Positions 50,459-59,887 of a stretch of DNA of 64,000 nucleotides are shown here, piece after piece. This DNA comes from Gemmatimonas phototrophica (GTDB lineage: Bacteria > Gemmatimonadota > Gemmatimonadetes > Gemmatimonadales > Gemmatimonadaceae). A program made the translations under genes and the position numbers. A model generated the notes under the pieces. The model was not told where the DNA came from, made no database searches, and saw only the letters and a program-made list of their open reading frames with translations. Every line of letters begins with the position of its first letter. Position 1 is the stretch's first letter. The stretch lies in NCBI RefSeq assembly GCF_000695095.2, contig NZ_CP011454.1, positions 4,650,001 through 4,714,000 of the forward strand, read 5' to 3'.

Positions 50459-51856
50459 CTACACCGTGACGACCGTGCCGGGTGAAGGGATCTCCACCTG
50501 AAAGTTGTCCCCCCGCAGCTGGGTGGCAAACGCTTGCTGGGCTTCAGCTTCGCCGTGAACCAGGTACACCGTTGGCGTGTCCCGTCCGTCGGGGGCGCCA
50601 GCGCCGCGGACCTCGCGCAACCAAGTCTGCAACTCGGTACGATCAGCGTGGGCACTGTACCCCAGCAACACTTCCACCTGGGCCGCCAGAGGCACGTCAT
50701 CCCCGAAAATCCGGAGGGTGGACCGTTCCTCCACGATGCGCCGCCCCAGCGTATGCTCCGCCTGAAAACCCACAATGAGAATCGTGTTGCGCGAGTCGCT
50801 GGCCCCGTGCTGCAAGTGATGGAGAATGCGTCCCGACTCACACATCCCCGACGCCGCGATGATGATCATGGGGCCGCGCAAGGTGTTGAGTCGTTTCGAC
50901 TCCAGAACATCCCGTGTGAACGTCACCATGGGGAAATCGAAGAGATTGGGCGCGGTGCGCACCAGCTCCTCGTTGTGATCGTACGACTCGGGATGCATGG
51001 CAAACACCGCCGTGGCATTGGTGGCCAGCGGTGAGTCGATGTAGATGGGGATGTTGGGAATCTTGTCATCCCGACGTAGCGCGTGCAGGTCGTACACCAA
51101 CTCCTGCGTGCGCCCCACCGCGAAGGCCGGGATGAGCAACCGGCCACCACGAGCCGCCGTTTCGCGTACCACGCGCGCCAGCTGTTCGCGCGCGCCCTCC
51201 ACGGAGTCGTGATCGCGATTGCCGTAGGTGCTTTCGCAGATCACCACGTCAGCGCCATCGTGCGGCGGCGCCGGATCGCGAATGATGGGGAGCCCCATGC
51301 GCCCCACATCGCCCGAAAAGATCAGGCGCTTGAAGTCATCGCCTTCGCGCATTTCCACGACGACCGAGGCACTGCCCAGAATGTGACCGGCCTCGGTGAA
51401 CCGGGCGCGTACGCCATCGGTGACCTCAAACCACTTGTTGTACGGCATCCCCACCATGCGCTCCTGCGTGCGCGTGGCGTCTTCCATGCGATACAACGGT
51501 TCGATGAACTCGTTGCGATGGCGCGCCAGGAAATCCGCGTCCTTTTCCTGGATATGTGCCGAGTCGGCAAGCATGATGGCGCACAGGTCGCGCGTAGCCG
51601 CGGTGGCCCAGATGGAGCCCTTGTACCCCTGTGCGACCAGATACGGCAGACGCCCGGCATGGTCAATGTGGGCGTGGCTGAGAATGATGCCGTCAATCTC
51701 CTCCACCGGCACCGGCAGGCGACGATTCTTTTCGCGGGATTCACTGCGGCGCCCCTGGTAGAGCCCGCAATCCAACAGCACCGTGCGCTTGCCTACGCGC
51801 AGAATATGGCAGGAGCCGGTGACTTCCTGCGCTGCGCCGGAGAATTCGATCTGCAT
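50459..51856 (-). CDS. Metallo-beta-lactamase/beta-CASP RNA-processing enzyme
   Basis: 465 residues. MBL motifs: HAHIDHAGRLPYLV (HxHxDH), TEAGHILGSASVVV, FSGDVGRMGLP. Beta-CASP and RMMBL motifs: PAFAVGRTQELVYDL, IYIDSPLATNATAVF, IIIAASGMCESGRILHHL, GYSAHADRTELQ, YLVHGEAEAQQ. It matches the Ysh1/CPSF73-like bacterial family (an RNase with a dinuclear zinc site). Probably an RNA endo- or exonuclease. The ArsR-type regulator gene ends 9 bp upstream, suggesting co-transcription. Confidence 0.92.
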   Translation of the reverse strand: MQIEFSGAAQEVTGSCHILRVGKRTVLLDCGLYQGRRSESREKNRRLPVPVEEIDGIILSHAHIDHAGRLPYLVAQGYKGSIWATAATRDLCAIMLADSAHIQEKDADFLARHRNEFIEPLYRMEDATRTQERMVGMPYNKWFEVTDGVRARFTEAGHILGSASVVVEMREGDDFKRLIFSGDVGRMGLPIIRDPAPPHDGADVVICESTYGNRDHDSVEGAREQLARVVRETAARGGRLLIPAFAVGRTQELVYDLHALRRDDKIPNIPIYIDSPLATNATAVFAMHPESYDHNEELVRTAPNLFDFPMVTFTRDVLESKRLNTLRGPMIIIAASGMCESGRILHHLQHGASDSRNTILIVGFQAEHTLGRRIVEERSTLRIFGDDVPLAAQVEVLLGYSAHADRTELQTWLREVRGAGAPDGRDTPTVYLVHGEAEAQQAFATQLRGDNFQVEIPSPGTVVTV

Positions 51857-51865
51857 GGATTGATG

Positions 51866-52210
51866 CTACACCTCCGAATCGTCACTGGCCAGCAATCCCT
51901 TTTCTCCGGGCGGTGGTGCCGCCACGCGCAAACACATCGCGTCGCACAACCGCACGACCTGCCGGTCGGCAATGGTGTAGTGCACGAACAGCCCGGTCTT
52001 GCGGCGCCGCACAAACCCGTGGTTGTACAACACCTGGAGATGTTTGGAGACATTGGCCTGACCAAAGCCCGTCACTTCCACGAGTTCATTGACCGTGTGT
52101 TCGCCACGCATGAGCGTGCGCAACAGATGAAGCCGCGCCGGCTCGGAGAGCGCCTTGAACCGCTCCGCCACCAGCGGAATAACCGCATCGGTCAGATTTT
52201 TCCGACCCAT
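51866..52210 (-). CDS. ArsR-family winged-helix repressor
   Basis: 114 residues from MGRKNLTDAV; the frame is open to 52330 but the extension is not family-like. Seen: FKALSEPARLHLLRTLMRGEHTVNELVEVTGFGQANVSKHLQVLYNHGFVRRRKTGLFVHYTIAD (in part), the complete winged helix. Two cysteines near the C-terminus (CDAMC) are not in the classic ArsR ELCVCD position, so the inducer is unknown. It precedes the beta-CASP gene directly. Confidence 0.88.
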   Translation of the reverse strand: MGRKNLTDAVIPLVAERFKALSEPARLHLLRTLMRGEHTVNELVEVTGFGQANVSKHLQVLYNHGFVRRRKTGLFVHYTIADRQVVRLCDAMCLRVAAPPPGEKGLLASDDSEV

Positions 52211-52467
52211 AATACCCTCGAAGTCATAGCATCCATTGAGCCGCACCTGCCGGCACACGATTGCGCGACAGACGCAACCGTATCCGAATGTTACTGCAGG
52301 GATTGTTTTACCGGCAGAGTCCCCTGACACGCGGCATTCCGTTCACTCGGCATGGAATAGCTGTGGCACGGGCGGCTCCGGGAGGCATTTTCATTCGGTG
52401 TGTCCAATGGCGCCTTTTGTCCCAGCCACGGCGGGTTTGGTGGCACGGTTCCCGCATCGGTGAGCAA

Positions 52468-54090
52468 TCAACGCACCTTCGGGTGCTCACGAGCGGTGGT
52501 ATGTCCGGTGCGGAGGGGTACCGGGGGTACCACCGTTTCGTGCGCGTTCTCTCCGTTTCGCAGATCGCGTCGGGCCAGCAGCTTCTGCAGCGACTGACGA
52601 TGCAGACCGAGTGCCCGTGCCGTGCGGGCAATGTTTCCGCCATTCCGCGCCAGCGCAGCACTCAGAAACGCCCGATCAAACTCCCGCAGCGCTCGCTCTC
52701 GGGCTTCCACAAAGGGCAGGTCCGCGTTGGCCTCGAGAAAGGCGGTGGAGAGACTGACCCGCGGGGCACTGCTTGCCGACAAACCAGCCGGCAGATCGCA
52801 GGCCGAGATTTCGGCGCCATCGCACATCACCAGCGCCCCCTCCAGCACGTTGCGCAACTCGCGCACGTTGCCTGGCCAGTCATACTGCATGAGCGTCTCG
52901 CGCGCATCGTCGCCAAGGGCGCGTAACGGCAGGTGATGGCGCTCGGCAAACAGGTGCAGAAAGTGCCCCGCCAGCAACGGAATATCGGACGTCCGCTCGC
53001 GCAGAGGCGGCAACGCCAGTGAGATCACCTTCAGACGATAGAGCAGATCCTCGCGGAAGCGACCGTCCATCACCATCTCATCGAGCGGACGGTTCGTGGC
53101 CGCAATCACGCGCACATCCACGTGCGTGGATTTGGTGCCACCCACCCGCATCACTTCACCGCTCTCCACCGCACGCAGCACCTTGGCCTGGGCCAGTGGC
53201 CCCAGATCGCCGATTTCGTCAAGAAACAGCGTGCCGCCATGTGCGGCTTCAAACAGACCGCCGCGATCCTTCACCGCGCCAGTGAACGCACCGCGCATGT
53301 GCCCGAAGAGCTCGCTCTCGACCAATTCCGATGGCAGGGCCGAACAGTTCAACGCCACAAACGGCTTGTTGCGACGGGTGCTTTCGTCGTGCAGCGCCCG
53401 CGCCACCAGCTCCTTGCCGGTGCCGCTTTCGCCCGTCACCAGAACGGTTACCCCCGTCCGCCCCACCCGCGAAATCATGCGGAACACCGAACGCATGCTT
53501 TCCGTCGTGCCGTACATGCCGCGAAACGAGGGCGATTCGTTTTCGCCGCTCGTCAGGCTGGCCGACGGATGCGCCCGCGGGGTATGGTCCGCTCGGCGCA
53601 ACATCGTGATGGCTTCAGCGGCTACCACCGGCTGCGCGAGATAGTCCGTGGCGCCACGTTCAAACGCGGGCGATGCGGCCGCAGACATGCCCGGTGCCGC
53701 CAGCAGCGCTGTGCGCACCCCGGGATGATGCGCTCGCAGCGCCTCCAGCAGTGCATACGCCGACTCGTCGGGAAGCTGCTGGTCGCACAACACCAGATCC
53801 ACTTCCGCGCGGCTGATCATCTCCTCCACGCCGGCAGACGCCGCCGCCGTCAGCACATCGCGCCCATCCTGCTCGAAAATTTCGCGCAGCGTCTGCCGCA
53901 CTTCGGCGTTTGGCGAGACCACCAGAATGCGCTGCACGGCGCGCTCCGGCATGGAACCTGCCACCGAGACGGTCGAATCCATGCGCAGGTGACGTTCGCG
54001 CCCACCGGAGGAGCGCGAGGGAACAGACGAACCGCGACCCAGAGGGAAGGGCGTCGATGCCTCGGGAGTGTATAGAGCTACGTTGCTCAT
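52468..54090 (-). CDS. NtrC-family sigma-54 activator with atypical receiver domain
   Basis: 540 residues from MSNVAL, with AAGGA 8 bases upstream. Residues ~45-165 form a receiver-like domain, but the acidic pair at the N-terminal strand is absent (ILVVSPNAEVR instead of VVDDE) and the conserved Lys is Gln (YLAQPV); an Asp remains (LVLCDQQLPD). The AAA+ domain is complete: GESGTGKELVARAL, GAFTGAVKDRGG, FLDEIGDL, and a sensor region NVRELRNVLEG. A C-terminal Fis-type helix-turn-helix reads NIARTARALGLHRQSLQKLL. It would activate sigma-54 promoters, but its control may not be phosphorylation. Confidence 0.88.
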   Translation of the reverse strand: MSNVALYTPEASTPFPLGRGSSVPSRSSGGRERHLRMDSTVSVAGSMPERAVQRILVVSPNAEVRQTLREIFEQDGRDVLTAAASAGVEEMISRAEVDLVLCDQQLPDESAYALLEALRAHHPGVRTALLAAPGMSAAASPAFERGATDYLAQPVVAAEAITMLRRADHTPRAHPSASLTSGENESPSFRGMYGTTESMRSVFRMISRVGRTGVTVLVTGESGTGKELVARALHDESTRRNKPFVALNCSALPSELVESELFGHMRGAFTGAVKDRGGLFEAAHGGTLFLDEIGDLGPLAQAKVLRAVESGEVMRVGGTKSTHVDVRVIAATNRPLDEMVMDGRFREDLLYRLKVISLALPPLRERTSDIPLLAGHFLHLFAERHHLPLRALGDDARETLMQYDWPGNVRELRNVLEGALVMCDGAEISACDLPAGLSASSAPRVSLSTAFLEANADLPFVEARERALREFDRAFLSAALARNGGNIARTARALGLHRQSLQKLLARRDLRNGENAHETVVPPVPLRTGHTTAREHPKVR

Positions 54091-54156
54091 ATCCGGTCCT
54101 TGAAGGATGTCGGCCGAAGCCGGCATCGGGTGGGTGTGCGGCGTATCACCACAGAC

Positions 54157-54206
54157 AAAAACAAAAAGGCGCGAGGCCGCACTCGTGGTGAGTGGGCTTC
54201 GCGCCT
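54157..54206 (-). terminator. Strong intrinsic terminator just upstream of the NtrC-type gene
   Basis: On the minus strand, an extended stem GGCGCGAAGCCCACTC…GAGTGCGGCCTCGCGCC followed by TTTTTGTTTTTG. It ends 67 bp before the NtrC start, so it could be a transcription attenuator in the leader or the end of a small RNA. Confidence 0.88.
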
Positions 54207-54350
54207 CCAGCTGAGCGGGACCGATGTCCCGTCCGCCAAGGTTGGATCGTTCGAGCGATCCGCTATGTCTTCCTACCAGTAACCTGGTGGAGCGTTCAAG
54301 ATTGCAGAGAGATCAGTGGACCGCAAGGGTGGAAACTCCCTTGCGGTGAT
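54207..54350 (-). ncRNA. Candidate structured leader or small RNA upstream of the NtrC-type gene
   Basis: Four compact hairpins on the minus strand precede the terminator: 54320-54347 (ACCGCAAGGG stem, 10 bp perfect), 54273-54290 (CCACCAG/CTGGTAGG), 54244-54261 (GGATCG/CGATCC), and 54216-54231 (CGGGAC/GTCCCG). There is no gene in this 300-bp gap. It matches no riboswitch consensus I could recall. It may be a leader with attenuation of the NtrC gene, or an independent sRNA. Confidence 0.5.
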
Positions 54351-54363
54351 GGAATGCACACTT

Positions 54364-54382
54364 TGTGCACAACATGTGCACA
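54364..54382. promoter_or_regulatory. Tandem TGTGCACA palindromes
   Basis: Two perfect 8-bp palindromes TGTGCACA at 54364-54371 and 54375-54382, centres 11 bp apart (one helical turn), lie between the response regulator stop and the structured leader. They are probably an operator for a dimeric regulator controlling the leader/NtrC promoter. Confidence 0.45.
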
Positions 54383-54417
54383 ACTCGTTCGTGTACTGAT
54401 GCGGATGGTGACCGTTG

Positions 54418-55161
54418 TCACACGTGCTTGAGGAGCAGCTCAAGCTTGTGCCGCAAATCGCCCAGTGTTTTCGACTTGAACGCGCCCTTTGTTTCCTCCA
54501 GTACCGCAATCGTCTCTTCCAGCGCGGCTTGCAACTGCGCACCGCGTGGACAGTTGATGAGCTGGCACGGGTGCGCATCCGGTAGCGGCTGACCGGCCAA
54601 TGCTCGCCCCAGTTGTTCCAGATCGGTGAGCGAGCCCATCACGTTGCGCAACGTCAAGGCGAGAAACGAATCCACACCAGTGCGGGCGTCTCCCGCGGCC
54701 GCTAACGGCAATGCGCCTGGCACCGCCGGCGGCTCAAACTGCTGACGGTATTCGCGCAGTCGGGCCTCCGCCGTCTGCATGGCCTGGTACGAGCGAAACC
54801 GGGCCACCGCACTCGACACACGCTTGAGCAGCTCCGGAAAGTGCACGGGTTTTACCAGATACGCCGCGACTGGCAGCTCGATGGACGCCACCGCCGAGCG
54901 CACCGACGGAAACCCGGTGATGATGATGATGGGTAACCCGCCACTCACATGCGCCACCTGCTGCACCAGATCAAGATCCGCGTTTCCCGGCATCTCGAGG
55001 TCGGTGATCAGCAGATCGTACGTCGCGGCGGTGATCGCCTCCAACGCACCAGCGGCGTCTTCCACGGTATCCACTGTATACCCTTCCCGCCGCAACAGCT
55101 CCGCGGTGGATGCGAGATAGGTGGGTTCGTCATCGGCAATCAGAATGCGGCCGCGACTCAT
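54418..55161 (-). CDS. Single-receiver response regulator
   Basis: 247 residues. A canonical receiver: RILIADDEPTYLAS, the phospho-acceptor in DLLITDLEMPG, and the Lys in AYLVKPVHF. The C-terminal ~110 residues are helical without a DNA-binding motif (FLALTLRNVMGSLTDLEQLGRAL…LEETIAVLEETKGAFKSKTLGDLRHKLELLL), perhaps a protein-interaction or dimerisation module. The start overlaps the sensor kinase stop by 4 nt (ATGA). Likely partner of that kinase. Confidence 0.85.
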   Translation of the reverse strand: MSRGRILIADDEPTYLASTAELLRREGYTVDTVEDAAGALEAITAATYDLLITDLEMPGNADLDLVQQVAHVSGGLPIIIITGFPSVRSAVASIELPVAAYLVKPVHFPELLKRVSSAVARFRSYQAMQTAEARLREYRQQFEPPAVPGALPLAAAGDARTGVDSFLALTLRNVMGSLTDLEQLGRALAGQPLPDAHPCQLINCPRGAQLQAALEETIAVLEETKGAFKSKTLGDLRHKLELLLKHV

Positions 55162-57671
55162 CGTAGTACTCCAGTATCCAGAGGGATCATCGGTAATCGC
55201 ACTTCAAATTCGGTTCCACCCAACGGACGGCCATGCACCACAATGCGGCCGCCCACCGCCAATACCGACTGACGCACCAGCGCCAGCCCAATGCCCATGC
55301 CACCGGTCTTCATGCTGCGATCCTTCGTGCTGAAGAAGGGATCGAAGATCCGTTCGAGGAGGGCGGGGGGAATGCCGGGGCCTTCATCAGCCACGCGCAG
55401 GACACACTCCTGCTCTTCCTGCACGGCACACACCGTGATCGTACCATGGGCCGGCGACACATCCATGGCGTTCTGCACCAGATTGTAGAGCGTTTGGCGC
55501 AGGAGCGCGTCGGGAACCGGTACCATGGTGGGGGCCCGCGACATGTCCGTCACGATGCGCACCTGCCGACCGCGATTCACCTGCTCCAGAAAGCTCACCG
55601 CATCACTGACCGCGAGAATGACCGACGATTCGGCCACCATGGTCTGATCCGGGCGATAGGTCTCATACAACTGACGGGTCACGGCGGCGATTCGCGCGAT
55701 CTCCCGCTCAATGGCGCCCACGAAACGATAGTGCTGGTGATCGGTGGGAATGGCGCCGCGAATCAGCAGAAAAGCGTTCTGAATGCCGGCGAGCGGATTG
55801 TTGATTTCGTGGGCAACACGCGCGGCCAGACGCCCCATGGTGGTGAGGGCACTGATTTCGCGCAGCGACTCCTCCGCCCGCTTGCGAATGGTGAGGTCAC
55901 GCCCTTCGACGATCACCTGCGTCACACGCCGGGCGCTGTCCAGGAGGGGTTTCAGTGAAAAGTCCATCGTGAGCGCCCGGTCGCGTCCGCGGCCCAGCTC
56001 CACTTCAAAGCGTTGTGTTTCCCCGGCCAGCGCGCGTTCGAAACGGTCGCGCACCCGCTCGCCGGTCACGGCGTCGTCATCCCACCACGGCGCCCGCCAG
56101 AACGTCAGTCCCGTCAAGGCGTCGGGCGCACGGTCGGCCAACTCCCCGGCCGCCCGGTTTGCTTCCAGCACCGTGCCGGTATGGTCCAGCAACAGCTGCA
56201 CCTGAAAGGCGGTGTCAAAGACCGCGCGAAAACGCTGCCCTTCGTCGAGCGCTTGCTGCCAATTGCGCCGCTGCAACCAGAGCGTCAGCGCGAGCAGCAC
56301 CGACACCACCAGGCCAAGCGCCAGCACCACATCCGGCAGTGGTGAACGTGCCAGCCCCGTGCGCTCTGACACTTCCACCGACAGTCGGCGAGCACCCAGC
56401 ACCAAAGGCGCGCGGAAGATCATCGCCGCCGACGCCTCGCTTCCCTGCTGCAGCAACACAGTATCCGCTGCCAGGACGCGGAGAGAAAATTCCCCGCTGG
56501 CATCGTCCGTAAACAGGCGGATCATTTCCACTTCGTCGATCAACCCGACCAGGACCGTAGGGCCCCGGAACGGCGAGAGCACCGGTAACCAGAGTGCGAG
56601 TCGCCACGGCCCGGCCAGAAGCGTGGTGCTGTGCGCCGTGAACATGCTGTCGCGTCGCACCGTGGAGCGCCGTACGTATGCCTGTAGCGCGGCCAGCACA
56701 TCCGGGGGAACCACCTTGGGTGACGCCGAGCGCAGCAGCGCGCCGGTGGAATCGAGCCAGAGAATGTGGCGCAACCCATCGGTCTCAGTGATGAGGCGCG
56801 GGAGGCTGGTGCTCCACATCGGATCCTCATCCGTCCGCGAGGCCGTGAGATACGCCGCACCGCGCCCCACGGCACGTTGAATGGAGCGGAACTGGCGCTG
56901 TGCGGCGCGATCGATGGCCTCGGCCGTGATCGCCGCGCGCGCCCGCAACTGCACCGCTTCGCGAGCCATCAGCGCCTGCCAGAGCACCATCACCACCAGC
57001 CCCGAGCTCACGCCGGCAAGCACCGGTGCCCAACGAGGTGGGGCCACACTGAGTTGCTCGCGTCGGGACACACGGTCGAGCAACGCCGTGCCCAAGGCGA
57101 GGGCGGCGAGCAGGGAATGCAGTGGTGCCCGCAGCGGCTGTACGGTGGTACCATCCACCAACCCGGCCAGCTGCGCCGTGAAGAGCACACCGGCCGTCGC
57201 GACCTGCAGCGAGGCCAGACCGCCAATCATCAGCAGCGTGTGTTCACTCTGCCGGTCACTCGCCAGCAACAGCAGGGCGACGGAATAAAAGACAAAGAGC
57301 ACCGCCACCGACACGGGCAGTCCGCCGGCGCCGGCCACGAACTCCGGCCCCAGCCGCTGCATGAACATCGCGTCAAACGGCGCTTCCGCTCCCCGGAGCG
57401 CAATCCACGCGCCGGCGATGGCCATCACACCGCACAGCACCGCCAACAGCTGCGCCCATCGTCGGTGCCCTGACAACTTGACCAGCAACCCGACAGCCGC
57501 GAGCGGAAGAAGCAGCGCGCCGCTTGCCCGCGCCGGCGCAAACGTGGGCAGGGGTTGCACCAACCAGGGCACCCCAAGCACGAGCCCGGCCATCCCCGGG
57601 AGGACGAGCAGAATGGCGATGATGGCGAGCCAGCGCGAAATCTCCGAATCCTGACGGCGATTCTGCGACAT
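55158..57671 (-). CDS. Membrane sensor histidine kinase with PAS domain
   Basis: 837 residues from MSQNRRQDSEIS; a start 12 codons upstream (57707) is possible. About eight N-terminal hydrophobic helices (WLAIIAILLVLPGMAGLVLG to the 7th, ending VVMVLWQALM) precede an extracytoplasmic sensory segment, another membrane helix, then a PAS domain (VFDTAFQVQLLLDHTGTVLEANRAAGELAD). The H-box is MGRLAARVAHEINNPLAGI; the N- and G-boxes are TLYNLVQNAMDVSPAHG and VADEGPGIPPALLERIFDPFFSTKD. A hybrid with the response regulator immediately downstream. The ligand is unknown. Confidence 0.9.
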   Translation of the reverse strand: MSQNRRQDSEISRWLAIIAILLVLPGMAGLVLGVPWLVQPLPTFAPARASGALLLPLAAVGLLVKLSGHRRWAQLLAVLCGVMAIAGAWIALRGAEAPFDAMFMQRLGPEFVAGAGGLPVSVAVLFVFYSVALLLLASDRQSEHTLLMIGGLASLQVATAGVLFTAQLAGLVDGTTVQPLRAPLHSLLAALALGTALLDRVSRREQLSVAPPRWAPVLAGVSSGLVVMVLWQALMAREAVQLRARAAITAEAIDRAAQRQFRSIQRAVGRGAAYLTASRTDEDPMWSTSLPRLITETDGLRHILWLDSTGALLRSASPKVVPPDVLAALQAYVRRSTVRRDSMFTAHSTTLLAGPWRLALWLPVLSPFRGPTVLVGLIDEVEMIRLFTDDASGEFSLRVLAADTVLLQQGSEASAAMIFRAPLVLGARRLSVEVSERTGLARSPLPDVVLALGLVVSVLLALTLWLQRRNWQQALDEGQRFRAVFDTAFQVQLLLDHTGTVLEANRAAGELADRAPDALTGLTFWRAPWWDDDAVTGERVRDRFERALAGETQRFEVELGRGRDRALTMDFSLKPLLDSARRVTQVIVEGRDLTIRKRAEESLREISALTTMGRLAARVAHEINNPLAGIQNAFLLIRGAIPTDHQHYRFVGAIEREIARIAAVTRQLYETYRPDQTMVAESSVILAVSDAVSFLEQVNRGRQVRIVTDMSRAPTMVPVPDALLRQTLYNLVQNAMDVSPAHGTITVCAVQEEQECVLRVADEGPGIPPALLERIFDPFFSTKDRSMKTGGMGIGLALVRQSVLAVGGRIVVHGRPLGGTEFEVRLPMIPLDTGVLR

Positions 57672-57771
57672 GGCTCGCGCCCATACCACAGGACGAGACA
57701 GCTTCATATACCTGCGGATACTCGGCGAACTCGGGAAGAGACGCCAGATGCAGCCGATCGGCTGCGCGTCG

Positions 57772-58368
57772 TCAGGTGTCGCTCATACGCAGCCAACGAC
57801 GAACCTGCGGTGGGGAAAACCCTTCCAGCGCGGTGAGCAGCGTTGCCGGATCGGTCTCGCGCACCAGCCACTCGCGCGGCGTGCCCCGCAGAAACCCTTC
57901 GTGCTCCAGCTGATCCAGCAACGTGACGAGCGGATTCCAGAAGCCGTCCACATCAAGCAGCCCCACTGGCTTGCGATGCACGCCCAGCTGCGCCCAGGTC
58001 CACGTTTCGAAGAACTCTTCCAGCGTGCCAATGCCACCGGGCATCGTGATGAAGGCATCGGCCATCTCGGCAATCATGGCTTTCCGCTCATGCATGGAAT
58101 CCACGATTTGCAACGACGTAATGCCCTGATGCGCCACTTCGCGTTGTACCAATCCATGCGGCATCACGCCGATCACTTCGCCACCGGCCGCCAAGGCCGC
58201 ATCCGCCAGCGCACCCATTAGTCCGGTGCGGCCACCGCCGTACACCACGGTGAGTCCCCGGGCGGCCAGAACCGTACCCAACGCGCGCGCCGTAGCCACA
58301 TAGGCGGGCTTTATCCCATCATTCGATGCGCAATACACGGCGACGCGCTGCAGTGTGTGTGTTGTCAT
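57772..58368 (-). CDS. LOG-family (TIGR00730) nucleotide phosphoribohydrolase-like protein
   Basis: 198 residues. Diagnostic motifs: VYGGGRTGLMGALADAAL (first loop) and FITMPGGIGTLEEFFETWTWAQLG (PGGxGTxxE). The family, named after the plant LONELY GUY enzyme, releases the base from nucleoside 5'-monophosphates; activity in this organism is inferred. It lies about 100 bp downstream of the DUF2156 gene and may be transcribed with it. Confidence 0.92.
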   Translation of the reverse strand: MTTHTLQRVAVYCASNDGIKPAYVATARALGTVLAARGLTVVYGGGRTGLMGALADAALAAGGEVIGVMPHGLVQREVAHQGITSLQIVDSMHERKAMIAEMADAFITMPGGIGTLEEFFETWTWAQLGVHRKPVGLLDVDGFWNPLVTLLDQLEHEGFLRGTPREWLVRETDPATLLTALEGFSPPQVRRWLRMSDT

Positions 58369-58462
58369 GCGCTAAAACTGGCGGGTACTGCCCGGCCGGG
58401 TAAGCGCACGGGCGTGTGTTGGCACCACGATCCGCTGCGACGCACCATGGAAGGGGGATGTG

Positions 58463-59878
58463 CTAGGGCGGGAAAATGATTGGCCGTTGCACGGCCAGTG
58501 TTCGCAGACGTTGTGCGGCCCCCCACAACACCGGCGTCGCAGCCAGAGGTGCGGCGCCGGCCACCAGCAGCAGCAGCCAGTCGGCCACAGTGTGCATTCG
58601 TGGCACATTCCACCAGATCGCTTGCAGCAGCGAGAGCACGGCGTCGAGCGACACCGCCAGTGCCACTCCGGTCGCCGCGCGTGCGACGAGTTGGCGGGCA
58701 CGATGCGTACGCGCTTGCTGTGTCCGCACCAATCGCAACGCGAGTAGCAGGGCTCCATCAAACGCCACCCATGCCGCATGCACGGCGGTGGAGGGAAACC
58801 ATGGTGTGGTGGGTACCAGCGCCAGCGCGATGGTCCACGGCACCAGCAGCCACTCCAGCGCCAGCAACAGTGGTGCGGGTCCACGCAGCACGGTGCGCAG
58901 CGCAAACCGCCAGAGCGATCCCCCCGCAAAGGCCCGCAATCCATCGCGCAGTGCGCGCCATTCCGTGTCTTGCACCGGCCAGGCGAGATACATGGGCTCC
59001 CAATGCGTGGGACGCAATTTCCGCTTGAAAGCGGCGAGCCCTTCAAAGTTGAAGAGCGGTGTGGACCACTGACGAATGCGACGCAGCCACCCGACGACCG
59101 GTCCGTGAAGGGGGGCCAGGCCAAGTGTCGCCCACGGCACCTGTTCTGCGGCGAGCGTGCGCATGGCGTGGTCTACCAACAGTTCGAGCGTCCCGTTGGG
59201 GGCGTCCGGATCGCGGACCACGTGTTCGAAGACCCACCCTGATCGGGTTGGCACCGGGGCCAGCGACAGCAGCGCGGCCACCCGCCCGTGCTGCACGGCC
59301 AGAAATTGTCGGCGGGAGCTGGCCCCACTGTTCAGGTCGATGGTGACCAGAAAGCCCATCTCGGCCATACTGCGTGTAGCACGCCAGCGACGGACGAGCA
59401 GCGCCACGGCCCTTTGCACTGCTGGCGTGGCCATCTGAGGTGCGCTGACCTCCCGCGAGTGCACGCCTTTGGCGCGAGCACGCCGGATCTGCTCGCGCAG
59501 GGACCGGTGTGTGGCGACATTCGCCGGCCACTGTCGTGGATCCCAGACCGGTTGCTCTCCAATGAGCAACCGGGACAGCGCCGCGGAACTCGCCAGTCGT
59601 CCTTCCGTGGCGAAAAAGCTGGCCCGCTTCCCACGCGCGGCCGCATGTGCCAAAAACGATTCGGCTACCGCCACCAGCCCATCCAATGGTGCCACGGGCT
59701 CGCCTGCAACCACCATGGCCCCCACCGGCGTTGCGTAGGCCACCAGGGCATCCTCCGGGAGACCTGCCGCTGCCGGCGGGCGCCAGCAGTGCAGGTGATC
59801 CCCCACCGCGGCAAAGGCGGTTGATGTGCGGCCGTGGCGGGCCACCGTGTGCTCGCGCGCCGCGCGACTTTCGGTCAT
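58463..59878 (-). CDS. DUF2156 / phosphatidylglycerol lysyltransferase C-terminal-like protein with membrane tail
   Basis: 471 residues from [10 protein letters not shown] (an ATG at 59896 in the same frame adds six codons). The N-terminal ~310 residues form the two-GNAT DUF2156 domain: [82 protein letters not shown] and YLAWPV. The C-terminal ~150 residues have about four hydrophobic helices ([21 protein letters not shown] and later). Relatives transfer aminoacyl groups to lipids or act in lysyl-PG synthesis. Divergent from upp with only ~9 bp between starts. Confidence 0.78.
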   Translation of the reverse strand: MTESRAAREHTVARHGRTSTAFAAVGDHLHCWRPPAAAGLPEDALVAYATPVGAMVVAGEPVAPLDGLVAVAESFLAHAAARGKRASFFATEGRLASSAALSRLLIGEQPVWDPRQWPANVATHRSLREQIRRARAKGVHSREVSAPQMATPAVQRAVALLVRRWRATRSMAEMGFLVTIDLNSGASSRRQFLAVQHGRVAALLSLAPVPTRSGWVFEHVVRDPDAPNGTLELLVDHAMRTLAAEQVPWATLGLAPLHGPVVGWLRRIRQWSTPLFNFEGLAAFKRKLRPTHWEPMYLAWPVQDTEWRALRDGLRAFAGGSLWRFALRTVLRGPAPLLLALEWLLVPWTIALALVPTTPWFPSTAVHAAWVAFDGALLLALRLVRTQQARTHRARQLVARAATGVALAVSLDAVLSLLQAIWWNVPRMHTVADWLLLLVAGAAPLAATPVLWGAAQRLRTLAVQRPIIFPP

Positions 59879-59887
59879 ACTCGTAGT

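Noticed and set aside
54207..54350. Known cyclic-di-GMP or guanidine riboswitch upstream of the NtrC-type gene
   Set aside because: The conserved core sequences of these classes, as I recall them, are not present, so it is reported only as an unclassified structured region.
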